Positions 16,702 through 26,551 of a DNA stretch of 64,000 bases are shown here, in pieces. The translations under genes were made by a program, and so were the position numbers. The notes under the pieces are model-generated. The model was not told the origin of the DNA, did not search any database, and saw only the letters and a program-made list of their open reading frames with translations. This DNA comes from Micromonospora aurantiaca ATCC 27029 (lineage in GTDB: Bacteria; Actinomycetota; Actinomycetes; Mycobacteriales; Micromonosporaceae): the NCBI RefSeq assembly GCF_000145235.1, contig NC_014391.1:2170001-2234000 (forward strand), read 5' to 3'. Positions within the stretch are counted from its first letter, which is position 1. Every line of letters starts with the position of its first letter.

Positions 16702-18759
16702 TTGACCGCACAGCCTGAGACCCTCTACGGGGCCGACGACCTGACGCATCTGGAGGGCCTCGACGCCGTCCGCAAGCGCCCGGGCATGTACATCGGCTCG
16801 ACCGACAGCCGTGGCGTGGGTCACCTCGTCAACGAGATCCTCGACAACTCGACCGACGAGGGTGTCGCCGGTCACGCCACCAAGGTCGACGTGATCCTGC
16901 ACGCCGACGGCTCGGTCCAGGTCGACGACGACGGCCGGGGCATCCCCACCGACGTGCACGCCAAGTCCGGCATCTCCGGCGTCGAGCTGGTGCTGACCCG
17001 CCTGCACGCGGGCGGCAAGTTCGGCGGCTCCGGCTACAAGACCTCCGGCGGCCTGCACGGCGTCGGCGCGTCAGCGGTCAACGCGCTGTCCCGGCGCTTC
17101 GACGTCACCGTCCGGCGCGGCGGCAAGGTCCACGCCATGTCGTTCCGCCACGGCGTGCCGGGCGTCTTCGACGGCGACGGCCCGGACGCGCCGTTCACCC
17201 CCGGCCCCGGCCTCCAGATCGTCGGCGCGATGAAGCGCGGCCAGCGCACCGGCACCTCGATCCGCTGGTGGCACGACCCCCGCTACTTCGAGACCGGTGC
17301 CGCGCTCGACACCGAGGCGGTCCGGCTCAAGCTGCGCAACACCGCGTTCCTCGTCCCCGGCGTCGCCTACCGGCTGCGCGACGAGACCGGCGAGGAACCC
17401 GTCGAGGAGAGCTTCCACTTCCCCGACGGCCTCACCGACATGGTGGAGTTCCTCGCCCCGGCCGGCGACCGGCCGGTCTCCGGCACGCTGCTGGTCACCG
17501 GCGAGGGCACCTACCGGGAGAACGCCGCCGACGCCAACGGCGTCATGCAGTCCAACGTGCAGCGCCGCGCCGAGGTCGAGGTGGCGTTCCGCTGGGGCAC
17601 CGGCTACGAGCGCACCGTCGAGTGCTTCACCAACACCATCCGCAACGCCCACGGCGGCACCCACCGCAAGGGCTTCGAGCGGGCGCTGGCCCGTACCCTC
17701 GCCGACGCCGCCCGCAACGCCCGCGGCCTGCTCAAGCCCAAGGAGGACGCGCCCACCCTGGACGACGTCCTGGAGGGCATGACCGCCGTGGTGCACGTGC
17801 GCATCCCCGAACCGCAGTTCACCTCGCAGACCAAGGACGAGCTGTCCACCGCCGGCATCACCAAGGTGCTCCAGGGCCTGGTCGAGGCGCACCTCAAGAG
17901 CTGGCTGGAGGACCGCCGGACCAAGGCCGAGGCCCGTACGGTGCTTCAGAAGATCGTCGACGCGGCCCGCGTCCGGCTCACCCAGAAGCAGCAGAAGGAC
18001 GCCGCCCGCCGCAAGACCGCGCTGGAGGGCGCGGCCATGCCGGCCAAGCTCGTCGACTGCCGCGCCACCGGCGTGGAGCGCAGCGAACTGTTCATCGTGG
18101 AGGGCGACAGCGCGCTCGGGACGAGCCGCATGGCCCGCTCCTCCGAATACCAGGCGCTGCTGCCGATCCGCGGCAAGATCCTCAACGTGCAGAAGGCCAA
18201 CCTCCAGCAGGTGCTGGACAACGCCGAGTGCGCCGCGATCGTGCAGGTGCTCGGCGCCGGCTCCGGCCGCACGTTCGACCTGTCCGCCCTGCGGTACGGC
18301 CGGGTGCTCATCATGGCCGACGCGGACGTCGACGGCGCGCACATCCGTACCCTGCTGATCACGCTGTTCGCCCGCTACATGCGGCCGCTGATCGAGGCCG
18401 GGCGGCTCTACGCGGCGATGCCGCCCCTGCACAAGATCACCACGAAGGGGCGCAACCCGCAGACCGTCTACACCTACACCCAGGCCGAGATGGAGGCGAC
18501 GGTCCGCAAGCTGGAGAAGACCGGCAAGCAGATCGTCACGCCCATCCCGCGCTTCAAGGGCCTCGGTGAGATGGACGCCGACGAGCTGTGGGAGACAACC
18601 ATGAACCCGGCCACCCGGGCGGTCCGCCGGATCACGCTCGACGACGTCGAGGCCGCCGAGCGGATCCTCGAACTGCTCATGGGGGAGAAGGTCGAGCCCC
18701 GCCGCAACTGGCTGATCGACTCCGCCGACCGGGTCGACCGCGACGCCATCGACGCCTGA
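16702..18759 (+). CDS. parE: DNA topoisomerase IV subunit B
   Basis: The 685-residue protein has the GHKL ATPase domain (V-R-K-R-P-G-M-Y-I-G-S near 25; N-E-I-L-D-N-S with the Mg-binding Asn; D-D-G-R-G-I-P), the transducer, and the Toprim domain (V-E-G-D-S-A-L-G-T and D-A-D-V-D-G-A-H-I-R). With ParC it forms the A2B2 enzyme that decatenates DNA with ATP. The Toprim loop reads E-G-D-S-A-L-G rather than the common E-G-D-S-A-G-G. TTG at 16702 is chosen to give the typical M-T-A-Q-P-E-T-L-Y start, with GGGAG about 9 bp upstream; a GTG at 16645 is an alternative. It is 32 bp upstream of parC. Confidence 0.93.
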   Translation: MTAQPETLYGADDLTHLEGLDAVRKRPGMYIGSTDSRGVGHLVNEILDNSTDEGVAGHATKVDVILHADGSVQVDDDGRGIPTDVHAKSGISGVELVLTRLHAGGKFGGSGYKTSGGLHGVGASAVNALSRRFDVTVRRGGKVHAMSFRHGVPGVFDGDGPDAPFTPGPGLQIVGAMKRGQRTGTSIRWWHDPRYFETGAALDTEAVRLKLRNTAFLVPGVAYRLRDETGEEPVEESFHFPDGLTDMVEFLAPAGDRPVSGTLLVTGEGTYRENAADANGVMQSNVQRRAEVEVAFRWGTGYERTVECFTNTIRNAHGGTHRKGFERALARTLADAARNARGLLKPKEDAPTLDDVLEGMTAVVHVRIPEPQFTSQTKDELSTAGITKVLQGLVEAHLKSWLEDRRTKAEARTVLQKIVDAARVRLTQKQQKDAARRKTALEGAAMPAKLVDCRATGVERSELFIVEGDSALGTSRMARSSEYQALLPIRGKILNVQKANLQQVLDNAECAAIVQVLGAGSGRTFDLSALRYGRVLIMADADVDGAHIRTLLITLFARYMRPLIEAGRLYAAMPPLHKITTKGRNPQTVYTYTQAEMEATVRKLEKTGKQIVTPIPRFKGLGEMDADELWETTMNPATRAVRRITLDDVEAAERILELLMGEKVEPRRNWLIDSADRVDRDAIDA

Positions 18760-18791
18760 CCAACGGGTTCGTCTCGGAAGGAAACCGCACC

Positions 18792-21281
18792 ATGGCACGC
18801 CGCAAGGACGACCGCGCGAAGGCGGACCTGGCCGCCTTCGACCAGGCCGGCGCCCGCGTCTTCGACAACCCGCTGGTCACCGAGGTCTCGGACTCCTACC
18901 TGGAGTACGCGTTCTCGGTCATCCACTCCCGCGCCCTGCCCGACGCGCGCGACGGGCTCAAGCCGGTGCACCGGCGCATCCTCTGGTCGATGCACGAGCA
19001 GGGCCACCGGCCGGACCGCGGCCACGTCAAGAGCGCCCGGATCGTCGGCGACGTGATGGGTAAGTACCACCCGCACGGCGACACCGCGATCTACGACGCG
19101 ATGGTGCGGCTGGCGCAGGACTTCTCCCTCAACGTCCCGCTCATCGACGGGCACGGCAACTTCGGCAGCCCGGACGACGGCCCGGCCGCGGCCCGTTACA
19201 CCGAGGCCCGGATGTCCCGGGAGGCGATGCTGCTCACCGGCGAGCTGGGTGAGGACACCGTCGACGTCGAGCCGAACTACGACGGCTCGCTGACCCAGCC
19301 CACGGTGCTGCCGGCGGCGTTCCCGAACCTGCTGGTCAACGGCGCGTCCGGCATCGCGGTCGGCATGGCGACGAACATGATCCCGCACAACCTCGGCGAG
19401 GTGGTCCAGGCCGCCCGGTGGCTGATCAACCACCCGGACGCCACACTCGACAAGCTCATGGAGTTCGTGCCCGGCCCCGACCTGCCGACCGGCGGGCTGC
19501 TGCTCGGCCTTGACGAGGTACGCCGCGCGTACGAGACCGGGCGCGGCGTGGTGCGCATGCGCGGCCGGGTGGAGATCGGCCCGCTGGAGGGCAGCCGCGG
19601 CCGGCAGGCCATCACCGTGACCGAGCTGCCGTACGGCGTGGGCGCCGAGAAGGTCATCGCGGCCATCACCAACGAGGTGAACAAGACCAAGCGGCTGACC
19701 GGGATCGCCGACGTCAAGGACCTCACCGACCGGGAGAACGGCACCCGCCTGGTGGTGGAGTGCAAGGTCGGCGTCAACCCGCAGGCGCTGCTGGCCGACC
19801 TCTACCGGCTCACCCCGCTGGAGCAGTCCTTCGGCGTGAACAACCTGGTGCTCGTCGACGGCCAGCCCCGCACGCTCGGGCTCAAGGAACTGCTCGACGT
19901 GTTCCTGGCGCACCGCTACGAGGTGGTGACCCGGCGCAGCTCGTACCGCAAGCGCAAGCGGGAGGAGCGCCTGCACCTGGTCGACGGCCTGCTGATCGCC
20001 CTGCTCGACATCGACCGGGTGGTCAAGCTGATCCGTGCCAGCGAGGACGCCCAGGCCGCCAAGGACGGCCTGATGCAGCGGTTCAAGCTCTCCGAGATCC
20101 AGGCGACCTACATCCTGGACACTCCGCTGCGCCGGCTGACCAAGTACGACCGGCTGGAACTGGAGGCCGAGCAGGAGAAGCTGCGCGGCGAGATCGCCGA
20201 GCTGTCGAAGATCCTGGACGACGAGAAGGTGCTTCGGAAGGTGGTCTCCGACGAGCTGGCCGCCGTGGTCAAGCAGTTCGGCGCGCCGCGACGCACCACG
20301 CTCGTCGACGGCGACCTCAAGGAGGTGCTGGCCGCCTCGGTGCCCGCCGGTCCGCTGGAGGTCGCCGACGACCCGTGCCAGGTGATCCTCTCCGCCACCG
20401 GGCTGGTGGCGCGGACCGCGGCCGAGTCGGAGGAGGCCGCCGAGGCGCGCCGGCGCAGCGGCCGGGTCAAGCACGACGCGGTACGCGCCATCGTGCACTC
20501 CACCGCCCGCGGGCGGGTGCTGCTGGTGACCAGCGCCGGCCGCGCGTTCAAGATCGACGTGTTGCCGTTGCCGGTGTTGCCGGAGCAGTCCGGCACGGTG
20601 TCGCTGCGCGGCGGCATGTCGGCGGCGGAACTGGTGCCGCTGGAGCCGGGCGAGACGGTGGTCGGGCTCGCGCCGCTGGGCCCGTCCGCGCAGGGGTCGC
20701 CCGGCCTGGCGCTCGGCACCCGGGCGGGCGTGGTGAAGGTGTGCGCCCCGGACTGGCCGGTCCGCTCCGACGAGTTCGAGGTGATCTCGCTGCGTGACGG
20801 CGACGAGGTAATCGGCGCGACCTGGCTGACCGACGGCGCCGAGACGTTGGCGTTCGTCTCGTCGGAGGCGTCGCTGCTGCGCTTCGCCGCATCCGTCGTA
20901 CGCCCGCAGGGGCTCAAGGGCGGCGGCATGGCCGGCATCAACCTGCCGGCCGGCGCGCGGGCGGTCTTCTTCGGCGCGATCCGCACCGACGACTCGAAGC
21001 ACGGTGAGCCGATGGTGGTCACGTCGACCGGAGCCACGGTGAAGGTGACGCCGTTCAAGGCGTACCCGGCGAAGGGAAGGGCGACCGGCGGCGTACGCGC
21101 GCAGCGGTTCCTCAAGGGCGAGCTGGAGCTGTCGGTGGCCTGGATCGGCCCGCGGCCGGTGGGCGCGACGGCCACCGGCGACCCGGTGGACCTGCCCCCT
21201 GCGGACCCGCGCCGAGACGGCTCCGGTTTCGCCGTGATGCTCGGCCCGACCGTGGTGGGCCACCACATCGACCGCGACTGA
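18792..21281 (+). CDS. parC: DNA topoisomerase IV subunit A
   Basis: The 829-residue protein has the winged-helix/tower breakage-rejoining domain and a C-terminal beta-pinwheel. The catalytic Tyr is Tyr136 in A-A-A-R-Y-T-E-A-R. The quinolone-determining stretch reads [13 protein letters not shown] with Thr98 and Asp102 at the usual resistance positions. The pinwheel shows degenerate repeats but no full GyrA-box, which favours ParC over GyrA. The ATG at 18792 follows AAGGAA. It forms an operon with parE and ends in a 12-bp-arm hairpin. Confidence 0.93.
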   Translation: MARRKDDRAKADLAAFDQAGARVFDNPLVTEVSDSYLEYAFSVIHSRALPDARDGLKPVHRRILWSMHEQGHRPDRGHVKSARIVGDVMGKYHPHGDTAIYDAMVRLAQDFSLNVPLIDGHGNFGSPDDGPAAARYTEARMSREAMLLTGELGEDTVDVEPNYDGSLTQPTVLPAAFPNLLVNGASGIAVGMATNMIPHNLGEVVQAARWLINHPDATLDKLMEFVPGPDLPTGGLLLGLDEVRRAYETGRGVVRMRGRVEIGPLEGSRGRQAITVTELPYGVGAEKVIAAITNEVNKTKRLTGIADVKDLTDRENGTRLVVECKVGVNPQALLADLYRLTPLEQSFGVNNLVLVDGQPRTLGLKELLDVFLAHRYEVVTRRSSYRKRKREERLHLVDGLLIALLDIDRVVKLIRASEDAQAAKDGLMQRFKLSEIQATYILDTPLRRLTKYDRLELEAEQEKLRGEIAELSKILDDEKVLRKVVSDELAAVVKQFGAPRRTTLVDGDLKEVLAASVPAGPLEVADDPCQVILSATGLVARTAAESEEAAEARRRSGRVKHDAVRAIVHSTARGRVLLVTSAGRAFKIDVLPLPVLPEQSGTVSLRGGMSAAELVPLEPGETVVGLAPLGPSAQGSPGLALGTRAGVVKVCAPDWPVRSDEFEVISLRDGDEVIGATWLTDGAETLAFVSSEASLLRFAASVVRPQGLKGGGMAGINLPAGARAVFFGAIRTDDSKHGEPMVVTSTGATVKVTPFKAYPAKGRATGGVRAQRFLKGELELSVAWIGPRPVGATATGDPVDLPPADPRRDGSGFAVMLGPTVVGHHIDRD

Positions 21282-21284
21282 CGG

Positions 21285-21320
21285 GGTTGGGGCGGGCGGC
21301 CCGGCCCACCCGCCCCAACC
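21285..21320 (+). terminator. parC terminator hairpin
   Basis: Perfect 12-nt arms (21285-21296 and 21309-21320) with a 12-nt loop start 4 bp after the parC stop. Confidence 0.8.
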
Positions 21321-21441
21321 GCTCAGTCGCCGCCGCTCGTCCCCTGCCTCCGCCCGCACTCGGCCCGGCGGCGTGCCCCAGCCCTCCGGCAACCCGACCC
21401 GTCCTCGCCGCTGCGCCCCTCCCGGCCCCACCCAACCCGGT

Positions 21442-21498
21442 TGATCAAGGAGTTAGCGGCCTTTTCACGCCCCGCGCCGACCACAAACTCCTTGATCA
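21442..21498. repeat. GATC-tipped palindromic element, copy C
   Basis: Perfect 13-nt inverted arms TGATCAAGGAGTT (21442-21454) and 21486-21498 enclose a 31-nt loop that begins with AGCGGCC. It lies in the gap between the convergent parC and permease genes and shares the words GTTAGCGGC and GATC with copy D. Confidence 0.75.
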
Positions 21499-21582
21499 CC
21501 GCAGCGGGCGCTCCTGCCGCACTGGGCGCCCTGGGCGGCTGGCGAGTTCCGGGCGTCTGGGCACTCGCCCCCACTCTGCACG

Positions 21583-21643
21583 GTCGATCATGAGGTTAGC
21601 GGCGACAAAACGGACACCGAGTGCCGCTAACCTCATGATCGAC
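21583..21643. repeat. GATC-tipped palindromic element, copy D
   Basis: Perfect 21-nt inverted arms (21583-21603 and 21623-21643), starting GTCGATCATGAGGTTAGCGG, enclose a 19-nt A-rich loop. It lies 22 bp before the permease stop codon on the opposite strand. It is the most perfect member of the element group in this window. Confidence 0.85.
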
Positions 21644-21664
21644 GGGGCGAGGGGTCGGGGCGGG

Positions 21665-23002
21665 TCAGAGTTCGGGTTCGGGGGACTGGCGGGACTCGGG
21701 GGTCGTGCCGCGCAGGCGGGCGATCAGGCGCATGCCGTGGTAGATGACCAGGGCGGCAGCAGTGCCCAGCGCGATGCCGTTGAACGACAGGTCGCCGGCC
21801 GTCAGCGTGTAGTTGGCGGCGCCGATGATCACCGCCACCGCGGCGGTGAACAGGTTGATCGGGTCGTGGAAGTCGACCCGGCTCTCGATCCAGATCCGGG
21901 CGCCCAGAATGGCGATCAGGCCGTACAGGGCGGTGGTGGCGCCACCCAGCACCCCGGCCGGGACGGTGAGGATCAGCGCGCCGAACTTCGGGCAGAGCCC
22001 GAGCAGGATCGCCGTGCCGCCGGCGATCCAGTACGCGGCGGTGGAGTAGACGCGGGTCGCCGCCATCACGCCGATGTTCTCCGCGTACGTGGTGGTGCCG
22101 GAACCGCCGCCGGACCCGGCCAGCACAGTGGCGACACCGTCGCCGAGCAGCGCCCGGCCCATGTCGCGGTCCAGGTTGCGGCCGGTCATCGCGGCTACCG
22201 CCTTGACGTGCCCGGCGTTCTCCGCGATCAGCACCAGGATCACCGGGATGACCAGCACGACGGCACGCGCGTCGAAGCTCGGCGTGTGGAACTCGGGGAA
22301 ACCGACCCAGGCCGCCTGGCGCAGGCTGCTGACGGCCTGCTGGTCGAGGTTGCCGGTGAGCGCGGCGAGCACCCAGCCGACCACCACGCCGACGAGGATC
22401 GACAGCCGCGCCACGAAGCCGCGGAACAGCACAGTGGTGAGCAGGATCGCGACGAGCGTGACCACGGCGATCAGCGGCTGCGCCTTCACGCCGGTGCCGG
22501 AGCCGTCGCCGTCCCACGCGACCGGCGCGAGGTTGAGGCCGATCAGCATGACGATCGCGCCGGTGACCACCGGCGGCATCAGCGCGTCGATCCAGCGGGA
22601 GCCGGCCACCTGCACCACCACGCCGACGATCGCCAGCGCGACGCCCGCGACCACGATGCCGCCGAGGGCCGCGCCGATGCCGCCGTCGGTCTTCGCCGCC
22701 AGGACCGGCGCGATGAACGCGAACGACGACCCGAGGTACGAGGGCAGCCGGTTGCCGGTGATCAGCAGGAACAGCAGCGTGCCGAGCCCGGAGAACAGCA
22801 GCGTGGTGGCGGGCGGGAACCCGGTGATCAGCGGGACGGTGAAGGTGGCGCCGAACATGGCGACCACGTGCTGCACGCCCACGCCGATGGTGCGCGGCCA
22901 GGAGAGCCGTTCGTCGGGTGCGACCACGTCGCCGGGGCGTACCTGGCGGCCGTCGCCGTGCAGGGTCCACGGGGACCAGCGGGAGGTGGGGGACTGGGTC
23001 AT
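21665..23002 (-). CDS. NCS2 family uracil/xanthine permease
   Basis: The 445-residue protein has about 14 membrane segments with the NCS2 hallmarks: Q-H-V-V-A-M-F-G-A-T near 45, P-S-Y-L-G-S-S-F-A-F-I, L-I-A-E-N-A-G-H-V (the substrate-binding Glu and the H+-coupling region) near 262, and S-G-G-G-S-G-T-T-T-Y-A-E-N-I-G-V-M near 298. It most likely imports uracil, though xanthine or uric acid cannot be excluded. The ATG at 23002 has a weak GGGCGA site upstream. It ends near copy D of the palindromic elements. Confidence 0.9.
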   Translation of the reverse strand: MTQSPTSRWSPWTLHGDGRQVRPGDVVAPDERLSWPRTIGVGVQHVVAMFGATFTVPLITGFPPATTLLFSGLGTLLFLLITGNRLPSYLGSSFAFIAPVLAAKTDGGIGAALGGIVVAGVALAIVGVVVQVAGSRWIDALMPPVVTGAIVMLIGLNLAPVAWDGDGSGTGVKAQPLIAVVTLVAILLTTVLFRGFVARLSILVGVVVGWVLAALTGNLDQQAVSSLRQAAWVGFPEFHTPSFDARAVVLVIPVILVLIAENAGHVKAVAAMTGRNLDRDMGRALLGDGVATVLAGSGGGSGTTTYAENIGVMAATRVYSTAAYWIAGGTAILLGLCPKFGALILTVPAGVLGGATTALYGLIAILGARIWIESRVDFHDPINLFTAAVAVIIGAANYTLTAGDLSFNGIALGTAAALVIYHGMRLIARLRGTTPESRQSPEPEL

Positions 23003-23096
23003 CGGTCGCCCTTCGCGTCATCGGGTGACGGGGGCGTGATCGACCCTGGGAGTTGTTTCTAGCACGTGCCCTGCGGCGATGGGGGCCCGCCCCGGC

Positions 23097-23732
23097 TCAG
23101 GCGACGCCTGTGGGACGGAACTGGACGCTGACCCGGGGGCCGACCGGCCGGGTGGTCTTCGGCACCGCGTGTTCCCAGGTGCGCTGGCAGGAGCCGCCCA
23201 TGACCACGAGGTCGCCGTGGCCGAGCGGGAACCTCAGGCTGCCGCCGCCTCCGCCGCGCGGGCGCAGCAGCAGCGCGCGCGGGGAGCCGAACGAGACGAT
23301 CGCCACCATGGTGTCGGTGTGCGCGGAGCGGCCCAGGGTGTCGCCGTGCCAGGCCACGCTGTCGCGCCCGTCGCGGTAGAGGCACATGCCGGCGGTGACG
23401 AACGGCTCGCCCAGTTCGGGCGCGTAGTGCCGGGTGAGCGCGTCCCGGGCCGCGGTGAGTACCGGGTGCGGCAGCGGCCGGCCGGCGGCGTACCAGCAGA
23501 GCAGCCGGGGCACGTCGACCTCGGTGTCGTACATGGTCCGGCGTTCGGCCCGCCAGGGCACGTCGTGGCGCAGCGTGTCGAGCACCTCGTCGGAGCCGCG
23601 CACCCAGCCGGGCAGGTGATCGACCCAGGCGCCCCGGCTCAGTTCGTGCCGGCGCAGCGCCCCGGCGAGCGGGCCCAGGGTCGGGCCCTGCTCGGCCAGG
23701 TCGAGCATCGAGGGCTGGTACGCGTCGGACAC
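23097..23732 (-). CDS. alkB: AlkB-type alpha-ketoglutarate-dependent dioxygenase
   Basis: The 211-residue protein carries the Fe(II) triad: V-A-W-H-G-D-T supplies His and Asp, and T-W-E-H-A-V-P supplies the second His; the 2-oxoglutarate-binding Arg is in P-R-V-S-V-Q-F-R at the end. Y-D-T-E-V-D-V-P-R and the nucleotide-recognition region before it match AlkB. Such enzymes repair alkylated bases in DNA or RNA by oxidative demethylation. Translation begins at the GTG at 23732. It lies 40 bp downstream of the pyruvyltransferase gene on the same strand. Confidence 0.88.
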   Translation of the reverse strand: MSDAYQPSMLDLAEQGPTLGPLAGALRRHELSRGAWVDHLPGWVRGSDEVLDTLRHDVPWRAERRTMYDTEVDVPRLLCWYAAGRPLPHPVLTAARDALTRHYAPELGEPFVTAGMCLYRDGRDSVAWHGDTLGRSAHTDTMVAIVSFGSPRALLLRPRGGGGGSLRFPLGHGDLVVMGGSCQRTWEHAVPKTTRPVGPRVSVQFRPTGVA

Positions 23733-23772
23733 GCAGCCGATCGTACCCCGCTCTCGAACAGGCGTACGACGA

Positions 23773-25098
23773 TCAGCGCCGCAGCATCCGGCGGACCTTG
23801 CCCGGGACGGCCTGCTTGATCCGCTCCCGGAGCTGCTGCGAGCGCAGCGCGTCGATGGTGGCGGTGAGCGTGGCGTTCTCGTCGCGCAGCCGTTCGATGC
23901 GGGTCAGCAGTTCGGCCGGCGTGGTGGCGGCGGCGGGCCGGACGGCCGGCGGGAACACCGTCTCGCCGACCTGCCTGTCGAAGCGCGCGGCGCTGTCGCC
24001 GTCGGCGAACGAGGTGCCGAGGTCGTGCTTGCGTAGGAACGCGGTGATGGTCTCGAAGCGGGCCTTGTGGCCGTCGTTGAGCGCTGTGTAGTCGGCCTCC
24101 GCGTAGAGGTCGGCGGCGTCCACGTCGGCCGGCACGTCCCGCATGATCCGGTGCGGGATGCCGAAGTAGCGGGCCAGTTCCAGGGTGCGCGAGTCGTGCG
24201 CGAACAGGTAGCCGGGCGTGCCCGCCACGAGCGCGGTGATGGTGCCGTGGATGCGGGTGCCGAACGCGAAGTCGTACCCGGACAGGTGCGACATCCAGGT
24301 CCACGGGTCGACGAACATGCGCACCTTGTCCTCGGCGAACAGCGGGTGCGAGGTGTGCAGCGGGATGTCGCTGCTCTGGCCCCGGTGCTCGGGCGCGTCG
24401 CCGTAGAGCAGGGTGCCGAGCGTGCGCAGGTCCTGCGGCACGTAGCAGAGGTTCGGGTAGCGCTCCTGGTGGTGGCGGACCACCGCGGCCATCGAGCGGA
24501 CGTACGGGGAGATGGTCAGTGCGACCTTCGAGTCGGCGGTCAGCTCCGGGCGGCTCTTCTCCAGCTGGAACGTGTCGCCGTGCAGGAACATCGACGGGCA
24601 GCCGATCTGCTCCACGGCGGAGAAGCCCAGCGCGTTGAGGTAGCTCTCGGTCACCTCGCCGCGTACGCCGATGCTGTGCGACCGGTCCAGCACGGCCTTG
24701 CAGAACGCGCGGACCGGCTCGTCGATCGGCCGCAGGTACTCGCGGTCGCCGTCGACGTTCGTCTGCACGCCGACGCCGAGCACCACCACCGGGATCTTCA
24801 GCCGTTCGATCAGCCGGGTCAGCGGCGTCAGGCGGTGCACGAAGCTGCGCCGGAACGCGTTCGCCAGCGGTACGACGAACACGTCGTGCCGCTCGTTGAT
24901 CTCGTCGGCGAGACGCGGGTCGGCCGGGGTGCGTGTCGGTGTGATCTCGGCCGTGGAGGTGGCGAGCAGCTTGTGTGCGGCGTGGCTGAAGACCAGGTTG
25001 CCGCTGTTGTCCCCGATCCAGTTGCCGGCGAACGTCTCCTCGGGCGTGAGGACGTCGAACGGGCCCTTGCGGGCGCGGAGCAGGATCCGCTGGTGCAT
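23773..25098 (-). CDS. Polysaccharide pyruvyltransferase-family protein
   Basis: The 441-residue protein resembles the CsaB/WcaK pyruvyltransferase family: an N-terminal N-W-I-G-D-N-S-G-N near residue 26, V-V-V-L-G-V-G-V near 105, S-I-G-V-R-G-E-V-T near 142, and the signature F-G-T-R-I-H-G-T-I-T-A near 282. Members add a ketal pyruvate to wall polysaccharide sugars. The last 70 residues form a Leu/Arg coiled-coil (R-I-E-R-L-R-D-E-N-A-T-L). It is divergent from the acyltransferase at 25254 and, with it, looks like a glycan-decorating pair just before the main locus. Role in that locus is inference. Confidence 0.82.
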   Translation of the reverse strand: MHQRILLRARKGPFDVLTPEETFAGNWIGDNSGNLVFSHAAHKLLATSTAEITPTRTPADPRLADEINERHDVFVVPLANAFRRSFVHRLTPLTRLIERLKIPVVVLGVGVQTNVDGDREYLRPIDEPVRAFCKAVLDRSHSIGVRGEVTESYLNALGFSAVEQIGCPSMFLHGDTFQLEKSRPELTADSKVALTISPYVRSMAAVVRHHQERYPNLCYVPQDLRTLGTLLYGDAPEHRGQSSDIPLHTSHPLFAEDKVRMFVDPWTWMSHLSGYDFAFGTRIHGTITALVAGTPGYLFAHDSRTLELARYFGIPHRIMRDVPADVDAADLYAEADYTALNDGHKARFETITAFLRKHDLGTSFADGDSAARFDRQVGETVFPPAVRPAAATTPAELLTRIERLRDENATLTATIDALRSQQLRERIKQAVPGKVRRMLRR

Positions 25099-25240
25099 CC
25101 GGTTCGCTCACCTTCCGTACGGCACGGCGTGCGGGCGGGAGCCGGGTGGGTGCCCGCGCGTGCAGAACGGAAATCCTATCCGCCGCCCGAGCGGAGCCGA
25201 GCGGACGTCGGCTCGCCGGGAACGTCCCGGTTCCCCGGGG

Positions 25241-25246
25241 TAGGGT
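25241..25246 (+). promoter_or_regulatory. -10 box TAGGGT of the acyltransferase gene, leaderless arrangement
   Basis: TAGGGT ends 7 nt before the ATG at 25254, which places the transcription start at the start codon. The -35 is not recognisable. Confidence 0.5.
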
Positions 25247-25253
25247 GCCCGGA

Positions 25254-26471
25254 ATGACCAGCGCGCCGACCGTCACCCGTGCCCCGCGACTGCCGTCGCT
25301 GACCGGATTGCGGTGGGTGGCCGCGCTGCTGGTCTTCGGCTTCCACGCCGGGACCATGGGGATCGTCGCCGAGCCGCACCTGAAGCCCCTGGTCGACAAG
25401 GCGTTCAGCCTGGGCCTGTCCGGCGTCGAGTTCTTCTTCATCCTCAGCGGGTTCGTGCTGGTCTGGTCGTACCGGGACGGGGAGCGCGCGTGGACGTTCC
25501 TGCGCCGCCGGTTCGCCAAGATCTACCCGAACCACGTGGTGACGTTCGTCGCGGCGCTGGCCGTAGCGGCCTGGTTCGCCGACCCGGTCGTGCCGTGGGC
25601 CGCGATCGCCAACTTCTTCCTGGTCCAGGCATGGATCCCGCTGGGCGGCTACTTCTACAGCGTCAACAACGTGAGCTGGTCGCTCTCCTGCGAGCTGGCC
25701 TTCTACCTGTGCCTGCCGCTCGTGGTGCCGTGGCTGCGCCGGGCCCGTACCGGCGTGCTGCGGACCGTGCTGGTCGCGGCACCACTGCTCATCCTGGCGC
25801 TGTGGCCCGGCCAGCAGCTCGTGCCGGAGGAGCAGCGGTGGTGGTTCACCCAGATCTTCCCGGTGACCCGGTCGCTGGAGTTCTGGATGGGCGTGGCCGC
25901 CGCCGAGCTGATGCGCCGGCACCGCTGGCGCGGACCGAACCTCGCCGCCGCCACCGGGATCTTCGTCGCCACCTGGGTGATCGCCGCGCTGTGGATCCCG
26001 GCCGAGTTCTGGGCGGCGCTGCTCGCTGTCGCGTACCTGCTGGTCATCGCCGCCGCGGCGGACGCCGACGTGCGCGGCCGCCCCACCCCCTGGCGGTCCC
26101 GGGCGATGGTCTGGCTCGGTGAGGTCTCGTTCGCCTTCTACCTGGTGCACGTGCTCGTCATGGTCACAGTGCTGCGGCTGACCGGGCACTGGGGGACCGG
26201 GCTGCCCGGCTGGCGCGGCCCGGTCGCGGTGCTCGGCTTCCTGGTGGTCACGCTCGCGCTGGCCGCCGCGCTGCACCGCTGGGTGGAGACACCGATGATG
26301 CGCCTGCTCGGCCCGTCCCGCCGGGCCCGCGCGGCGTCGCGCGCACCGGCCGTGCCGGGTCCGCGCGAGCCCGCCGAGGCCGCCACCAGCCCGGCCGCCG
26401 ACGGCGGCGCGAGGCCCGTCACCGGTCCGGCCGAGGACATCGAGTACGCCGGGCGGCGTCGCCCGGACTGA
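25254..26471 (+). CDS. Acyltransferase 3 (OafA/YrhL-type) membrane protein
   Basis: The 405-residue protein has about ten membrane helices and the acyltransferase-3 motifs: L-R-W-V-A-A-L-L-V-F-G-F-H-A with the catalytic-type His near residue 30, G-V-E-F-F-F-I-L-S-G-F-V-L near 63, a R-R-R-F-A-K-I-Y-P segment, and F-Y-L-V-H near 300. Members O-acetylate (or acylate) extracytoplasmic glycans. The last 60 residues are a Pro/Ala-rich cytoplasmic tail. The ATG at 25254 has no ribosome site but a -10 box 7 nt upstream. Divergent from the pyruvyltransferase-like gene. Confidence 0.87.
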   Translation: MTSAPTVTRAPRLPSLTGLRWVAALLVFGFHAGTMGIVAEPHLKPLVDKAFSLGLSGVEFFFILSGFVLVWSYRDGERAWTFLRRRFAKIYPNHVVTFVAALAVAAWFADPVVPWAAIANFFLVQAWIPLGGYFYSVNNVSWSLSCELAFYLCLPLVVPWLRRARTGVLRTVLVAAPLLILALWPGQQLVPEEQRWWFTQIFPVTRSLEFWMGVAAAELMRRHRWRGPNLAAATGIFVATWVIAALWIPAEFWAALLAVAYLLVIAAAADADVRGRPTPWRSRAMVWLGEVSFAFYLVHVLVMVTVLRLTGHWGTGLPGWRGPVAVLGFLVVTLALAAALHRWVETPMMRLLGPSRRARAASRAPAVPGPREPAEAATSPAADGGARPVTGPAEDIEYAGRRRPD

Positions 26472-26539
26472 CACGCGCACACGTCCGCCGGTCGATCCGC
26501 GACACGCCGTGCGGCGGTGCGTTCGTGGGGGATCGGCGG

Positions 26540-26545
26540 TAATTT
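26540..26545 (+). promoter_or_regulatory. -10 box TAATTT in front of the small exported-protein gene
   Basis: TAATTT is the only AT-rich hexamer in the gap and ends 6 nt before the GTG at 26552, another leaderless-type arrangement. Confidence 0.45.
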
Positions 26546-26551
26546 GTACCC

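Noticed and set aside
18474..21431. Minus-strand open frame of nearly 1000 codons opposite parC
   Set aside because: It mirrors the parC frame and shows no domain, only the usual reverse-strand composition bias of high-GC genes.
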